37,842 bases of DNA from contig QHBW01000050.1 in assembly GCA_003244205.1 (NCBI GenBank), positions 1 through 37,842 of the forward strand, written 5' to 3'. The stretch's first letter is position 1. The number at the start of each line of letters is the position of its first letter. Shown one piece after another: positions 25,621 to 34,023 of this stretch. Origin of the DNA: Solirubrobacterales bacterium. Lineage in GTDB: Bacteria; Actinomycetota; Thermoleophilia; Solirubrobacterales; Solirubrobacteraceae. The notes beneath the pieces were generated by a model. That model did no database searches, was not told the DNA's origin, and saw only the letters and a list, made by a program, of their open reading frames with translations. Position numbers and translations under genes: made by a program.

Positions 25621-26502
25621 GTGGCCTCGAGCATCCCCACGGATTCGCCGCGTGCGCTGGCCCCCGCTCAACTGCCAGACGACCTGCGTCCCTACCTGTC
25701 GGGTGTCGAATCCGATCGCCAGGTCAGCGACTGGGGGCGCTCTGAGCGCATCGAAGGAGCGCTGGACCAGACCGTCGTCGAGTTCCTCTATCGCTACTGG
25801 TTTCGCGTCCAGGTCGAAGGCATTGAGAACGTACCCTCCCGAGGAGGCGCCCTGCTGGTCTCAAATCACTCCGGCGCCTTGCCCCCGGACGCTCCGATGA
25901 TCGCCGCGGCCCTCCAGCGTGAACACCCGCGGCCTCGCAAGCTGCACCTCACGATGGAACATTTCTTCAAGGGCTACCCAGGCTTTGCCATGCTGCTCCC
26001 CAAGCTAGGCGGCGTCCCCGCGCACCCCGCCAACGTCCATCGCCTGCTCTTCGACGAGGGTCAACTGGTGCTCGTCTTCCCTGAAGGTCGCAAAGGCACC
26101 GAGAAGCTCTACAAGGACCGCTACCGCCTGCGCCGCTTCGGCCGCGGCGGGTTCGTCGAGGCGGCGATGCGGGCGCGGGCACCGCTCGTGCCGATCGCCG
26201 TGGTTGGCGCCGAGGAGGCGGCGCCGATCTTCGCTCACGTGCCGCTGCTGCAGAGGCTCACCGGACTCACCTACTTTCCGCTTACGCCCACCTTTCCCTG
26301 GTTCGGTGTGCTCGGCATGCTCGGCTACCTCCCGGCCCGCCTGCACCTGCGCTTTCTCGAGCCGGTGGCCACCGATCGGTGGGGCGAGCGGCCGTGGGAG
26401 GACCGCGGCCTGGTGCAAACCGTCGCGCAGGAGATCCGCGAGCTGATCCAGGAGAACGTGCTCGAGATGGTGGCCGGGCGTGAGAGCGTCTGGTTGGGCT
26501 AG
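25621..26502 (+). CDS. PlsC-like lysophospholipid acyltransferase family protein
   Basis: A 293-residue protein from GTG 25621. The acyltransferase motifs are SNHSGALPPDA (catalytic His with the Asp seven residues on, the spacing of the HSGxLPxD subgroup) and FPEGRKGT for phosphate binding, with APLVPIAVVGAEE further on. Members acylate lysophosphatidic acid or related lipids at the membrane; the substrate here is unknown. There is a long N-terminal segment (about 65 residues) before the first motif and no clear transmembrane helix. The SDR-like gene follows 16 nt downstream and may be co-transcribed; this acyltransferase/SDR pair suggests one lipid-related unit. Confidence 0.9.
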   Translation: MASSIPTDSPRALAPAQLPDDLRPYLSGVESDRQVSDWGRSERIEGALDQTVVEFLYRYWFRVQVEGIENVPSRGGALLVSNHSGALPPDAPMIAAALQREHPRPRKLHLTMEHFFKGYPGFAMLLPKLGGVPAHPANVHRLLFDEGQLVLVFPEGRKGTEKLYKDRYRLRRFGRGGFVEAAMRARAPLVPIAVVGAEEAAPIFAHVPLLQRLTGLTYFPLTPTFPWFGVLGMLGYLPARLHLRFLEPVATDRWGERPWEDRGLVQTVAQEIRELIQENVLEMVAGRESVWLG

Positions 26503-26518
26503 GTCTCCGGGCACCGCG

Positions 26519-27847
26519 ATGCGCTCCCGCCGTATCCTGATCACTGGGCTGTCTAGCTTCTGGGGCGGTCGTCTGGCCCAGGGCCTCGAGCGCGATCCGG
26601 AGATCGAGACGATCATCGGCGTCGACTCCCAGGACCCCAACAGGGAGCTCGAGCGCACCGAGTTCGTCCGCGTCGGGACGCAGCACGCCCTGATCCGCCG
26701 GATCGTGCGGGCTGCCGAGATCGACACCGTGATCGACGCCCGCATGACGGTCGATTCGCTCGCCGCCGCTCCGCGAGTTGCGCACGAGAACAACGTCATC
26801 GGGACGATGAACATCCTGACCGCCTGCAGCGGACCAGACTCGCCGGTGAAGAAATTCGTCTTCAAGTCCTCCGCGCACTACTACGGTTGCGAGCAGGACG
26901 ACCCCGCCTTCTTCACTGAGGAGATGGCCCGGCCCCGGCCCGCCCGCACGCCGATCGAGCGCGACATCGTCGAGGCCGAGGCGGCGGTGGCGGAGTTCGC
27001 CGAGCGTAATGACGACAAGGTCGTCACGATCCTGCGCTTTGCCAACGGTCTCGGTCCGGATCTGCGTACCTCGCACATGGCGCTGTTCACGCTGCCGGTC
27101 GTGCCGACGATTCTCGGCTTTGACCCGCGTTACCAGTTCATCCACGAAGAGGACATCGTCGGCTGCCTGGAGTACGTCGTGCGCCACGACCTCCCCGGCG
27201 TTCTCAACGGCGCAGGCGACGGCGTGCTCGCGCTCTCGGAGGTGCTTGACCTGCTCGGCCGCCCTTCGCTTCCCTTGCTACCCCCGTGGGGCACCGGCCT
27301 CGCAGTCAGCGCGCTGGGGCGCGTCGGCGTGCGCATTCCCCCCGAGATGCAGGCGCAGCTTCGCTTCGGCAGAGGTCTGGACAACCGCCGGCTCAAGGCG
27401 GCCGGCTACCACTATCGCTTCACCACGCGCGAGGCTGTCCAGGCGACGGCCGAGCACCTGCGCCTACGTCCCCTGCTGCGCGCCGGCGACGGTGGCAACT
27501 ACCGCTACGAGCACGAGGTGGAGGAGTTCCTGCGCCGCAGCCCCAGCGTCCGCAATGCGGGGCAGGAGAGGGGATGGCGAGCCCCCGTGGATCAGGTCGA
27601 GGAGCTGCGCCGAGCGCTGGGCGCCGCGAGGGATGTGCCCGACCCGACCGGGGCTCCTGAATCCAAGGGCGCCGGCGCGCTGTCTGCCTACGACAGCCTT
27701 GCCAGCGAGGAGCTGATCGCGTTGCTGGACTCACTGGAGCCCGACGATCTGCGAGCGCTGCGCCGTCACGAGCAATCCAGCCGCCGGCGTGCGGTCGTGC
27801 TCGCGGCGATCGAGCGCTATCTCGAGCGCCAGGGCGCCGTCGACTAG
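26519..27847 (+). CDS. NAD-dependent epimerase/dehydratase-like (SDR) protein with atypical site
   Basis: A 442-residue protein from ATG 26519. The first 300 residues follow an extended-SDR pattern: RILITGLSSFWGG (the middle Gly of TGxxGxxG is Ser), GVD at the end of strand 2, NVIGTMNIL, KFVFKSSAHYYG, TILRFANGLGP and FIHEEDIVGCLEYVV. The usual catalytic YxxxK, expected in the RTPIERDIVEAE region, is not visible. The C-terminal 120 or so residues are charged and helical without a known domain. It lies 16 nt after the acyltransferase. It could be a non-catalytic NAD(P)-binding protein or use a different mechanism; function unknown. Confidence 0.82.
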   Translation: MRSRRILITGLSSFWGGRLAQGLERDPEIETIIGVDSQDPNRELERTEFVRVGTQHALIRRIVRAAEIDTVIDARMTVDSLAAAPRVAHENNVIGTMNILTACSGPDSPVKKFVFKSSAHYYGCEQDDPAFFTEEMARPRPARTPIERDIVEAEAAVAEFAERNDDKVVTILRFANGLGPDLRTSHMALFTLPVVPTILGFDPRYQFIHEEDIVGCLEYVVRHDLPGVLNGAGDGVLALSEVLDLLGRPSLPLLPPWGTGLAVSALGRVGVRIPPEMQAQLRFGRGLDNRRLKAAGYHYRFTTREAVQATAEHLRLRPLLRAGDGGNYRYEHEVEEFLRRSPSVRNAGQERGWRAPVDQVEELRRALGAARDVPDPTGAPESKGAGALSAYDSLASEELIALLDSLEPDDLRALRRHEQSSRRRAVVLAAIERYLERQGAVD

Positions 27848-27938
27848 CCTCGCTGCTGAGGCCGCGGTTGGGCGCTGGGTTGCAAACGCAGGGATGCGCC
27901 TTGCCAGCCAGGCGTACGGATGCCAACATGGACCGTTC

Positions 27939-27944
27939 TAGGAT
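27939..27944 (+). promoter_or_regulatory. -10-like hexamer TAGGAT, leaderless geometry for the L,D-transpeptidase gene
   Basis: TAGGAT is followed by 6 nt (CCCCCG) and ATG 27951, so transcription would begin at the start codon. The remaining 90 nt of this intergenic stretch show no other signal I can support. Confidence 0.55.
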
Positions 27945-27950
27945 CCCCCG

Positions 27951-28994
27951 ATGCGTAGCCGTTCTTTCATCGCCGTCACCGGCGTCCTCGTCGTGCTTGT
28001 GGCGGCCATCGTCGCGATGGTGGTCTATGACTCCTCGCGCTCGACCACGATCGCCAAGGGCATCCAGGTCGCCCACGTTGACGTCGGCGGTCTCAGCCGA
28101 AGCCAGGCGCGCGCGCGTCTGCAGTCAGAACTGCTGGTGCCGCTCAACCAGCCGATCGTCGTCCGCGCTGGCGGGCACCGCTACACGCTTTCGCCGCAGC
28201 AGGCGCATATCGTCACCGATGTCAACGGCGACGTGCAGGAGGCGATCAACCGCAGCCACCAAGGATCGATCTTCAGCCGCACCTTTCGCAACCTGACCGG
28301 AGCGCGCATCAATGCCGATCTGCCGGCGCGCGTCGAATACGATCACACGGCGGTGGCCAACCTCGTGCGCCAGGTGGCCATGCGCATCGATCGCGCGCCC
28401 ACCGACGCGCAGATCAGCTATTCGAGTGCGGGGATCAGCACGGTTCCCGAAGCGCCGGGCCGTGCCCTGTTCGCCGACCCGCTGCGCCGCCAGCTCCGCC
28501 GCGCACTTACCGATCCCCGCGCGGCGCGCGTCGTCGACGCGCGTTACCGCACGCTTCCAGCGCACGTCACCCAGGCGCAGCTCTCCGCGAAGTATCCGTC
28601 GATCATCGTCGTCAATCGCTCGGCGTTCGAGCTCAAGCTCTTCAAGCATCTCAAGCTCGCCCACACCTACCCGATTGCGGTGGGCATGCAGGGGCTGGAT
28701 ACGCCGGCTGGCCTGTGGCACATCCAGTGGGAGCAGACCGACCCGCCGTGGTATGTACCAAACGACGCGTGGGCCGGGTCCCTCGCGGGCAAGACGATTC
28801 CGCCGGGCCCTCAGGATCCGCTGAAGGCGCGATTCATGTCGTTCAACGGCGGCGCCGGTATCCACGGCATCGATCCCAGCGAGTACGGCACGATCGGACA
28901 CACCGCGTCGCACGGCTGTATCCGCATGACGATCCCCGATGTGATCAACCTCTACGACCAGGTCAAGGTGGGCGACCCGGTCTACATCGCCTGA
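27951..28994 (+). CDS. L,D-transpeptidase (YkuD domain) with PG-binding-4-like domain
   Basis: A 347-residue exported or membrane-anchored protein: hydrophobic segment at residues 6-26, then a VanW/YoaR-type region (GIQVAHVDVGGLSRSQARARL, with YTLSPQQAHI), then the YkuD catalytic domain. The active site is in GIHGIDPSEYG followed by GHTASHGCIRM, with Cys323 as nucleophile. These enzymes form 3-3 cross-links in peptidoglycan or attach proteins to it, common in actinomycetes. The start codon is fixed by the leaderless-type TAGGAT hexamer. The 3' end overlaps the opposing 100-residue gene by 13 nt. Confidence 0.94.
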   Translation: MRSRSFIAVTGVLVVLVAAIVAMVVYDSSRSTTIAKGIQVAHVDVGGLSRSQARARLQSELLVPLNQPIVVRAGGHRYTLSPQQAHIVTDVNGDVQEAINRSHQGSIFSRTFRNLTGARINADLPARVEYDHTAVANLVRQVAMRIDRAPTDAQISYSSAGISTVPEAPGRALFADPLRRQLRRALTDPRAARVVDARYRTLPAHVTQAQLSAKYPSIIVVNRSAFELKLFKHLKLAHTYPIAVGMQGLDTPAGLWHIQWEQTDPPWYVPNDAWAGSLAGKTIPPGPQDPLKARFMSFNGGAGIHGIDPSEYGTIGHTASHGCIRMTIPDVINLYDQVKVGDPVYIA

Positions 28995-29284
28995 TCCTTG
29001 CTGCCGCGGAGGGCGGCGCCGATGTCGGACACCGGCACCTCCTCCCAACCGGTCTCAAGGAGGGAGGCGTGGTGAGCGCAGTGCCGAATAGAGAGCGTGC
29101 CGATGACCACGCCGCGCACACGCTTACGCAGCACCGCGTACCACAGCGTCGACGCATCTCCGGGGCCTTGGATGGCCAGCCACGGTCGCGGTGGCGGCGT
29201 GTCGTTCGCCGCGACTCCGGCGGCCACCAGCTGGCGGCGAGTCGCCACGTGACCGCGCGCTGTGTCGATGAAAAACTCACCCAC
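28982..29284 (-). CDS. Small protein of unknown function (100 aa)
   Basis: A GTG-start protein (MGEFFIDTARGHVATRRQL at the N-terminus, VSDIGAALRGSKDQAM at the C-terminus) with no recognised family, membrane segment or signal. Its middle part (WLAIQGPGDASTLWYAVLRKRV followed by RGVVIGTLSI) looks folded, with a probable beta-strand and helix. Evidence that it is real: a TAGGCT hexamer 8 nt upstream on the same strand, and exact filling of the gap between two genes. It overlaps the L,D-transpeptidase end by 13 nt and the Xer start by 17 nt head to head. Confidence 0.62.
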   Translation of the reverse strand: MGEFFIDTARGHVATRRQLVAAGVAANDTPPPRPWLAIQGPGDASTLWYAVLRKRVRGVVIGTLSIRHCAHHASLLETGWEEVPVSDIGAALRGSKDQAM

Positions 29285-30194
29285 GGCGACCGAGCCTAGT
29301 CCCGCCTGGACGCGAGCGCTCCAGCGCTTTGACTCCGCGCTGGCGCGCCAGGGCGCGGCAAACGCGACGCGGCGCGCCTACAACAGCGACCTGCGCCAGC
29401 TGGCGAAGTGGGCCACGGACCTGCGGATCGACCCGGCGCTGCTCGACTACCGTGCGCTGCGCCGCTATGCCGTTGTGCTCTCAGAGCGGCGCGCGGCACC
29501 GGCGACCGTGGCGCGCAAGCTTGCCGCGCTGCGCTCATGTCTGCGCGTGCTCGAGCGAGACGGCGTGATCGCTGCCAACCCGGCCGACCTGCTGTCAGCG
29601 CCAAAGCGCCGTCAGCCACTGCCTCGCGTGCTGCGGCGCGACGAAGCGGCCGGGCTGCTGGACGCGATCCCCGCCAGCACCCCGCTCGAGCTGCGCGACC
29701 GGGCGCTCTTCGAGCTCGCCTACGGCTGCGGCCTGCGAGCGGCCGAGCTCGTCGATCTGGATCTCTCGAGCGTCGACTTCGACGCGGAGGAGGTGCGGGT
29801 GACAGGCAAGGGCGGTCGTACGCGCGTGCTCCCCGTCGGAGAGCCGGCGCTGCGAGCGCTCGGCGCCTACCTCGAGCGCGGGCGCGGAGCGCTGATCGAT
29901 GCAGGCGTTCGTGCCGAGGCGGCGTTGCTGCTGTCGCGGTCTGGTCAGCGCCTCTCGACGTCGGACGTGCGCCGGCGCCTGCGCGTTTGGACGCGGCGCG
30001 TGGCGCTCGCCGGGGGCGTCACCCCGCACACGCTGCGTCATTCCTTCGCAACCCATCTGCTCGACGGCGGCGCCGATCTGCGCGCGATTCAGGAGCTGCT
30101 CGGACACGCCAGCCTCTCCACGACCCAGCTCTACACTCGGGTAGAGTCAGCACGCCTGCGGACGGCCTACAGCGCCAGTCACCCGCGCGCGTAG
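29268..30194 (+). CDS. Tyrosine recombinase of the XerC/XerD family
   Basis: The 308-residue protein has an N-terminal SAM-like core-binding domain (about residues 12-95) and a C-terminal catalytic domain. The active-site residues are all present: Arg in YGCGLRAAELVDL, Lys in TGKGGRTRVLP, HTLRHSFATHLL, the histidine in LLGHASLSTTQ and the tyrosine in LYTRV. Length and lack of an element context fit the chromosomal XerCD-dif system that resolves chromosome dimers. The ATG at 29268 is the most likely start (GTG 29262 is also possible). No start codon lies further downstream before the conserved region. Whether XerC or XerD cannot be decided here. Confidence 0.93.
   Translation: MKNSPTATEPSPAWTRALQRFDSALARQGAANATRRAYNSDLRQLAKWATDLRIDPALLDYRALRRYAVVLSERRAAPATVARKLAALRSCLRVLERDGVIAANPADLLSAPKRRQPLPRVLRRDEAAGLLDAIPASTPLELRDRALFELAYGCGLRAAELVDLDLSSVDFDAEEVRVTGKGGRTRVLPVGEPALRALGAYLERGRGALIDAGVRAEAALLLSRSGQRLSTSDVRRRLRVWTRRVALAGGVTPHTLRHSFATHLLDGGADLRAIQELLGHASLSTTQLYTRVESARLRTAYSASHPRA
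29293..29298 (-). promoter_or_regulatory. -10-like hexamer TAGGCT for the 100-aa gene, inside the Xer gene
   Basis: On the minus strand TAGGCT is followed by 8 nt (CGGTCGCC) and the GTG at 29284. It lies within the first codons of the plus-strand xer gene, so the two transcription units overlap. Confidence 0.5.
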
Positions 30195-30211
30195 GGGAGG
30201 ATGCGTCCACG

Positions 30212-31030
30212 TTGCAGAGGAATGTCGAAGCGACAGAGCTCAAGGACCTCTGGCATCGATTCAAGGCCTCGAGCGACCAGCGGGCACGCGAGCGTCTCGT
30301 GGTCGCCTATTCGCCGCTCGTGAAGTACGTCGCGGGGCGCCTGGCCTCCGCACTGCCCGCCCACGTCGAGGAGGCCGACCTCATCTCGTACGGGCTGGTC
30401 GGGCTGATCTCTGCGATCGAGCGCTTTGAGCCGGAGCGCGAGATCAGGTTTGAGACCTATGCGATCCCGCGCATTCGCGGCTCGATCATCGATGAGCTGC
30501 GAACACAGGACTGGGTGCCGCGATCGGTTCGCGCACGCGCCAGGGAGATCGAGCAGGTCAACCTGAGGCTCGAGAACAAGCTCCAGCGCGCGCCCACGGA
30601 CGGCGAGATGGCGCGCGCCCTCGGCATCGACGTCTCGGCGTTCAACGAATCGCTGATTCAGATCTCCCATTCGAGTGTCGCCGCCCTCGACGAGCTGTGG
30701 GCCGTCTCGGACGCCAGCGGGGATCGCTTCTCGCTGCTCGACACGCTCGAGGATCCTCAGGCAGCCGACCCCGTGCGGCTCGTCGTCGCGCACGAGCTGA
30801 AGGATCGCGTTGCCGCCTCGATCGCGGCGCTGCCCGAACGAGAGCGGCTCGTGATCGCGCTCTATTACTACGAGAACCTAACCCTTCGGGAGATCGGCGA
30901 GGTCCTCGGGGTGACGGAATCGCGCGTTTCCCAGCTTCACACCAAGGCGGTCCTGCGACTGCGCTCGCACATGTCAGACGGCGACGGCGATACGCCAGCC
31001 GGCGAGCTCAGCCGCGCGCGTGTGCCCTAG
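30212..31030 (+). CDS. RNA polymerase sigma factor, FliA/WhiG type (group 3)
   Basis: The 272-residue protein starts at TTG 30212, 11 nt after an AGGGGAGG Shine-Dalgarno-like stretch at the end of xer. It has region 2 (LVVAYSPLVKYVAGRLA, DLISYGLVGLISAIERFEPE, RFETYAIPRIRGSIIDELR), region 3 (LENKLQRAPTDGEMARALGI) and region 4 (LPERERLVIALYYYENLTLREIGEVLGVTESRVSQ). Architecture and length match sigma-28/WhiG factors, which direct flagellar genes in many bacteria and sporulation genes in Streptomyces. No flagellar or spore gene is near, so the regulon cannot be inferred. The frame is open far upstream inside xer, which I treat as a shadow. The C-terminal tail is acidic. Confidence 0.94.
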   Translation: MQRNVEATELKDLWHRFKASSDQRARERLVVAYSPLVKYVAGRLASALPAHVEEADLISYGLVGLISAIERFEPEREIRFETYAIPRIRGSIIDELRTQDWVPRSVRARAREIEQVNLRLENKLQRAPTDGEMARALGIDVSAFNESLIQISHSSVAALDELWAVSDASGDRFSLLDTLEDPQAADPVRLVVAHELKDRVAASIAALPERERLVIALYYYENLTLREIGEVLGVTESRVSQLHTKAVLRLRSHMSDGDGDTPAGELSRARVP

Positions 31031-31088
31031 CCGCGCAAACCACTCGCTGGCAGCCACGGTCAGCCGCGCCGTCGTGGCAAAGGAGCTG

Positions 31089-31094
31089 TAGGCT
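31089..31094 (+). promoter_or_regulatory. -10-like hexamer TAGGCT upstream of the EF-G2 gene
   Basis: TAGGCT lies 65 nt before ATG 31160. A purine-rich GGAGAGGAGA (31141-31150), 9 nt before the ATG, is a strong Shine-Dalgarno site. This transcript would be leadered, unlike many others in the window. Confidence 0.4.
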
Positions 31095-31159
31095 CGCGAG
31101 GCGCCCTCGGCTTCAATCACGTCGTCGGGCCCGCCCCCGAGGAGAGGAGAACTGGCCAG

Positions 31160-33232
31160 ATGCACGAGGCCCCCGACCGGATCCGCAACGTCGCGCTCGT
31201 CGGACACCGCGGGAGCGGCAAGACCTCACTGCACGAGGCGCTGCTGTTCCAGGCCGGCGCCGTCAACCGCATGGGCACGGTCGTCGATGGCACGACGGTG
31301 GCAGATTCCGATCCCGATGAGCGCTCGCGGCAGATGTCGATCGCCGCGGCAATGGCGTCCTTCCGCTGGCAGGACCGCAAGATCAATCTCGTCGACACCC
31401 CTGGCGAGCCGAGCTTCATAGCCGACGCCCTCGGGGCACTGAGGGTCTGCGAATCGGCGGTCTTCGTCATCAATGCGGTGATGAGCGTTGAGGTCAGCAC
31501 GACTCGCCTGTGGAAGCGCGCGGAGGAGCTCGACCTCGCGAGGCTCATCTTCGTCAACATGCTCGACCGCGAGCGAGCGGACTTCTTCCGCACCCTGGAC
31601 GCGCTCAAGGGCGCCTTCGGCGACCACGTCGTCGCGACCGAGATTCCGATCGGCTCAGAGCAGGACGTGCGCGGCGTGATCGACCTCGTCGACATGCGCG
31701 CCTACGTGTACGACGGTTTTGGGCACGAGAGCGCACGCGCCGAGGAGATCCCCGCCGAGCTCGCCGACGAGGCGCAGGAGTACCGCGAAAAGCTGATGGA
31801 CGAGGTCGCGATGACATCCGACGCTCTCGCGGAGCGCTACTTGGAGGGCGAGGAGATCTCCCACGAGGAGATCGTTGCCGCGCTCAAGGAGGGGACAAAC
31901 CACGGCAACATCTTCCCCGTCACCTGCGGCGTGGCGACGCGCAACCTGGGCTCCGATCGCCTGCTCGACGCGATCGTCGAAGACCTCCCTTCCCCGGTCA
32001 AGCACGGGGGCCTCGAGGTCGGCGAGCTCACGCTCGAAGCGGACCCCGAAAAGCCGCTCTATGCCTACGTGTTCAAGACGCGCGCTGACCCCTTCGCCGG
32101 CAAGCTGAACCTCTTTCGCGTCTACCAGGGCGTCGTTCGCCACGACTCTCAGGCGCTCAACACCCGCGCTCACGCCAAGGAGCGCATCGGCCAGCTGCTC
32201 GTGCTCCAGGGCAAGGAGTCAAGTCCCGCGGAGTCCTTCGGCCCCGGTGACCTCGGCGCGGTCGCCAAGCTCAAAGAGACCCACGCGGGCGACTGGCTGG
32301 CCGAGCGCGACGCACCGATCTCGATGCCGCAGATTGCGCTGCCGGCCCCGGTGATGGCCTTCGCGATAGCGCCGAAGTCCAAGGGCGACGAGGATAAGGT
32401 CTTCAGCTCTCTGCGTCGGCTGCAGGAGGAGGACCCGACGATTGAGCTGCGCCGCGATCAGCAGACCGGCGAGCAGATCGTCGCGGGCCTATCGCAGGTT
32501 CACGTCGAGGTCGTCGTCGAGCGGCTCAAGTCCCGCTTTGGCGCCGAGGTCGTGCTCAAGCCCCCGCGCGTCCCCTACCAGGAGACCATCCGTCAGTCCG
32601 CGAAGGCTCACGGCCGTCACAAGAAGCAGTCGGGCGGGCGCGGCCAGTTCGGTGACTGCCACATCGAGATCGAACCGCTGGACAACGGCGAGGGCTTCGA
32701 GTTCGTCAACAAGATCAAGGGCGGTGTGATCCCGACCTCCTTCATCCCCGCGGTTGAGAAGGGCGTGGTCGAGGCAATGGAGCAGGGCGTGGTCGCGGGC
32801 TATCCCGTCAAGGGCGTTCGGGTACGGCTCTACGACGGCCAGTACCACACCGTCGATTCCTCAGAGATCGCCTTCAAGCTCGCCGGCGCCCAGGCGATGC
32901 GTCAGGCTCTCGAGCAGGCTTCGCCCGTGTTGCTCGAGCCGATCATGCAAGTCACGATCTCCGTTCCCGAGAGCAGCGTCGGCGATGTCATCGGCGACCT
33001 CAACTCGCGCCGCGGGCGTCCACTGGGCATGGATGCGGCCAGCGGAATGACCGAGATCAAGGCCGAGGTCCCGATGGCCGAGATGCTCGCCTATGCCCCC
33101 GACCTGCGTGGCATCACCGGCGGCCAGGGCGAGTTCACGATGCTCTTCGAGCGCTACGAGGAGATGCCCGCACACCTGGCCCAGAAGGTCGTCGCCGCGG
33201 CCCACTCTGCCGGCGAGGCCGACGCCGCATAG
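31160..33232 (+). CDS. Elongation factor G-like protein EF-G2 (FusA2 type)
   Basis: A 690-residue translational GTPase paralogue. The G domain has GHRGSGKT (residues 15-22), DTPGEPSF (79-86, where EF-G has DTPGHVDF), and NMLD (133-136, where EF-G has NKMD). The switch-I segment reads ERSRQMSI. Domains II to V follow: QIALPAPVMAFAI, GLSQVHVEVVVERL, HKKQSGGRGQFGDCHIEI, GVIPTSFIPAVEKG, GDLNSRRGRPLGM. Actinobacterial EF-G2 proteins are known to be poor GTPases. The missing switch-II histidine fits that; the missing Lys in NKxD may weaken guanine binding further. It heads the zinc-finger/small-protein/RNase HI group. Confidence 0.9.
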   Translation: MHEAPDRIRNVALVGHRGSGKTSLHEALLFQAGAVNRMGTVVDGTTVADSDPDERSRQMSIAAAMASFRWQDRKINLVDTPGEPSFIADALGALRVCESAVFVINAVMSVEVSTTRLWKRAEELDLARLIFVNMLDRERADFFRTLDALKGAFGDHVVATEIPIGSEQDVRGVIDLVDMRAYVYDGFGHESARAEEIPAELADEAQEYREKLMDEVAMTSDALAERYLEGEEISHEEIVAALKEGTNHGNIFPVTCGVATRNLGSDRLLDAIVEDLPSPVKHGGLEVGELTLEADPEKPLYAYVFKTRADPFAGKLNLFRVYQGVVRHDSQALNTRAHAKERIGQLLVLQGKESSPAESFGPGDLGAVAKLKETHAGDWLAERDAPISMPQIALPAPVMAFAIAPKSKGDEDKVFSSLRRLQEEDPTIELRRDQQTGEQIVAGLSQVHVEVVVERLKSRFGAEVVLKPPRVPYQETIRQSAKAHGRHKKQSGGRGQFGDCHIEIEPLDNGEGFEFVNKIKGGVIPTSFIPAVEKGVVEAMEQGVVAGYPVKGVRVRLYDGQYHTVDSSEIAFKLAGAQAMRQALEQASPVLLEPIMQVTISVPESSVGDVIGDLNSRRGRPLGMDAASGMTEIKAEVPMAEMLAYAPDLRGITGGQGEFTMLFERYEEMPAHLAQKVVAAAHSAGEADAA

Positions 33233-33303
33233 GCCGGCGAGGTGCAGGGATTTTCGCGCTCTGGCGGGGTGTGCGCCCTGGACTTTGGATGAATGCGCAC
33301 TGG

Positions 33304-33309
33304 TAGGCT
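33304..33309 (+). promoter_or_regulatory. -10-like hexamer TAGGCT upstream of the zinc-finger gene
   Basis: TAGGCT ends 10 nt before ATG 33320. The context GGTAGGCTGGCTCG (33302-33315) is identical to that before the NfeD gene at 8246-8259. Confidence 0.55.
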
Positions 33310-33319
33310 GGCTCGCGCC

Positions 33320-34012
33320 ATGACCCGGAAGGACATCCGCACTACGCAGGCGGCAATCGCATGCGACGTCTGCGGCCGACGGCTGCTGCGCGGCGAGCAT
33401 CCCGACGTCTATCTGGTGGGCGGCACTCGCCGCGATGTCTGCGAGCTGTGCATCACGCGCGCCGAGCACGAAGGCTGGATCCGCGAGGAAGAGGGCGGCG
33501 CCCTCGGCGCTCGCCGCCAGCCTGCCAACGGGCGGCGGTCGTTGCTGGCAAGGCTGCGCCGCCGCGGAGAGCGAAACGGCAACGAGCCTCCTCAGGCGGC
33601 CGCGGTCGATCCGAGCGTAGAGCCCGACGACGACGCCCACGACGCGCAGAGATATCCGCCTGCGGCGGCCGAGACACGTCACGTTCACGCGGTGCCCGCC
33701 AACGACGAGATGAAGCTCGCCCGCGCCGTGGACGTCTTCAACAACTCCGGGCAAACTCGCACCGTGGCCGGCATCGCGCGCTCGCTCGGCGCGCCGAGCG
33801 TCGCGGTGCGCACCCGCGGTGACCGTCCCAGCGTCGTATCGATGGTGATCGCATGGGAGCTGTCCTGGTACCGCTACGAGGTGGATCTTGCCAACGAGGC
33901 CGCGGGGGTGCGGCTCGCAGCCCAGGGAACGGAGCTCGCCGAGCTCGGCCCCGATGAGCAGTCGCCTAATGCCGTCGCCGACACCGAAGGGGCGGTGGCG
34001 CTCGCCGCCTGA
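33320..34012 (+). CDS. Zinc-finger protein of unknown function (230 aa)
   Basis: No named family is recognised. The N-terminus has a probable treble-clef zinc site, CDVCGRRL and CELCITRAEHEGW, with the cysteine pairs about 25 residues apart. A charged, low-complexity linker (about residues 55-125, Arg-rich then Asp-rich) follows. The C-terminal domain looks folded (ARAVDVFNNSGQTRTVAGIA, SLGAPSVAVRTRGDRPSVV, VIAWELSWYRYEVDL). It may bind nucleic acid, but this is only inferred from the zinc site and basic linker. The ATG is fixed by the TAGGCT hexamer. The 73-residue gene follows 11 nt downstream. Confidence 0.8.
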   Translation: MTRKDIRTTQAAIACDVCGRRLLRGEHPDVYLVGGTRRDVCELCITRAEHEGWIREEEGGALGARRQPANGRRSLLARLRRRGERNGNEPPQAAAVDPSVEPDDDAHDAQRYPPAAAETRHVHAVPANDEMKLARAVDVFNNSGQTRTVAGIARSLGAPSVAVRTRGDRPSVVSMVIAWELSWYRYEVDLANEAAGVRLAAQGTELAELGPDEQSPNAVADTEGAVALAA

Positions 34013-34023
34013 GCGCCGCGGTC

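Noticed and set aside
29268..30194. The tyrosine recombinase and nearby tRNAs as an integrated mobile element
   Set aside because: The protein has chromosomal Xer length and motifs, no duplicated tRNA 3' ends are visible, and the surrounding genes are core functions with uniform base composition.
30974..31207. A 77-residue minus-strand frame between the sigma factor and EF-G2
   Set aside because: It overlaps both neighbours. The TAGGCT hexamer and Shine-Dalgarno site here read for the plus-strand EF-G2. I see no promoter for the minus strand.
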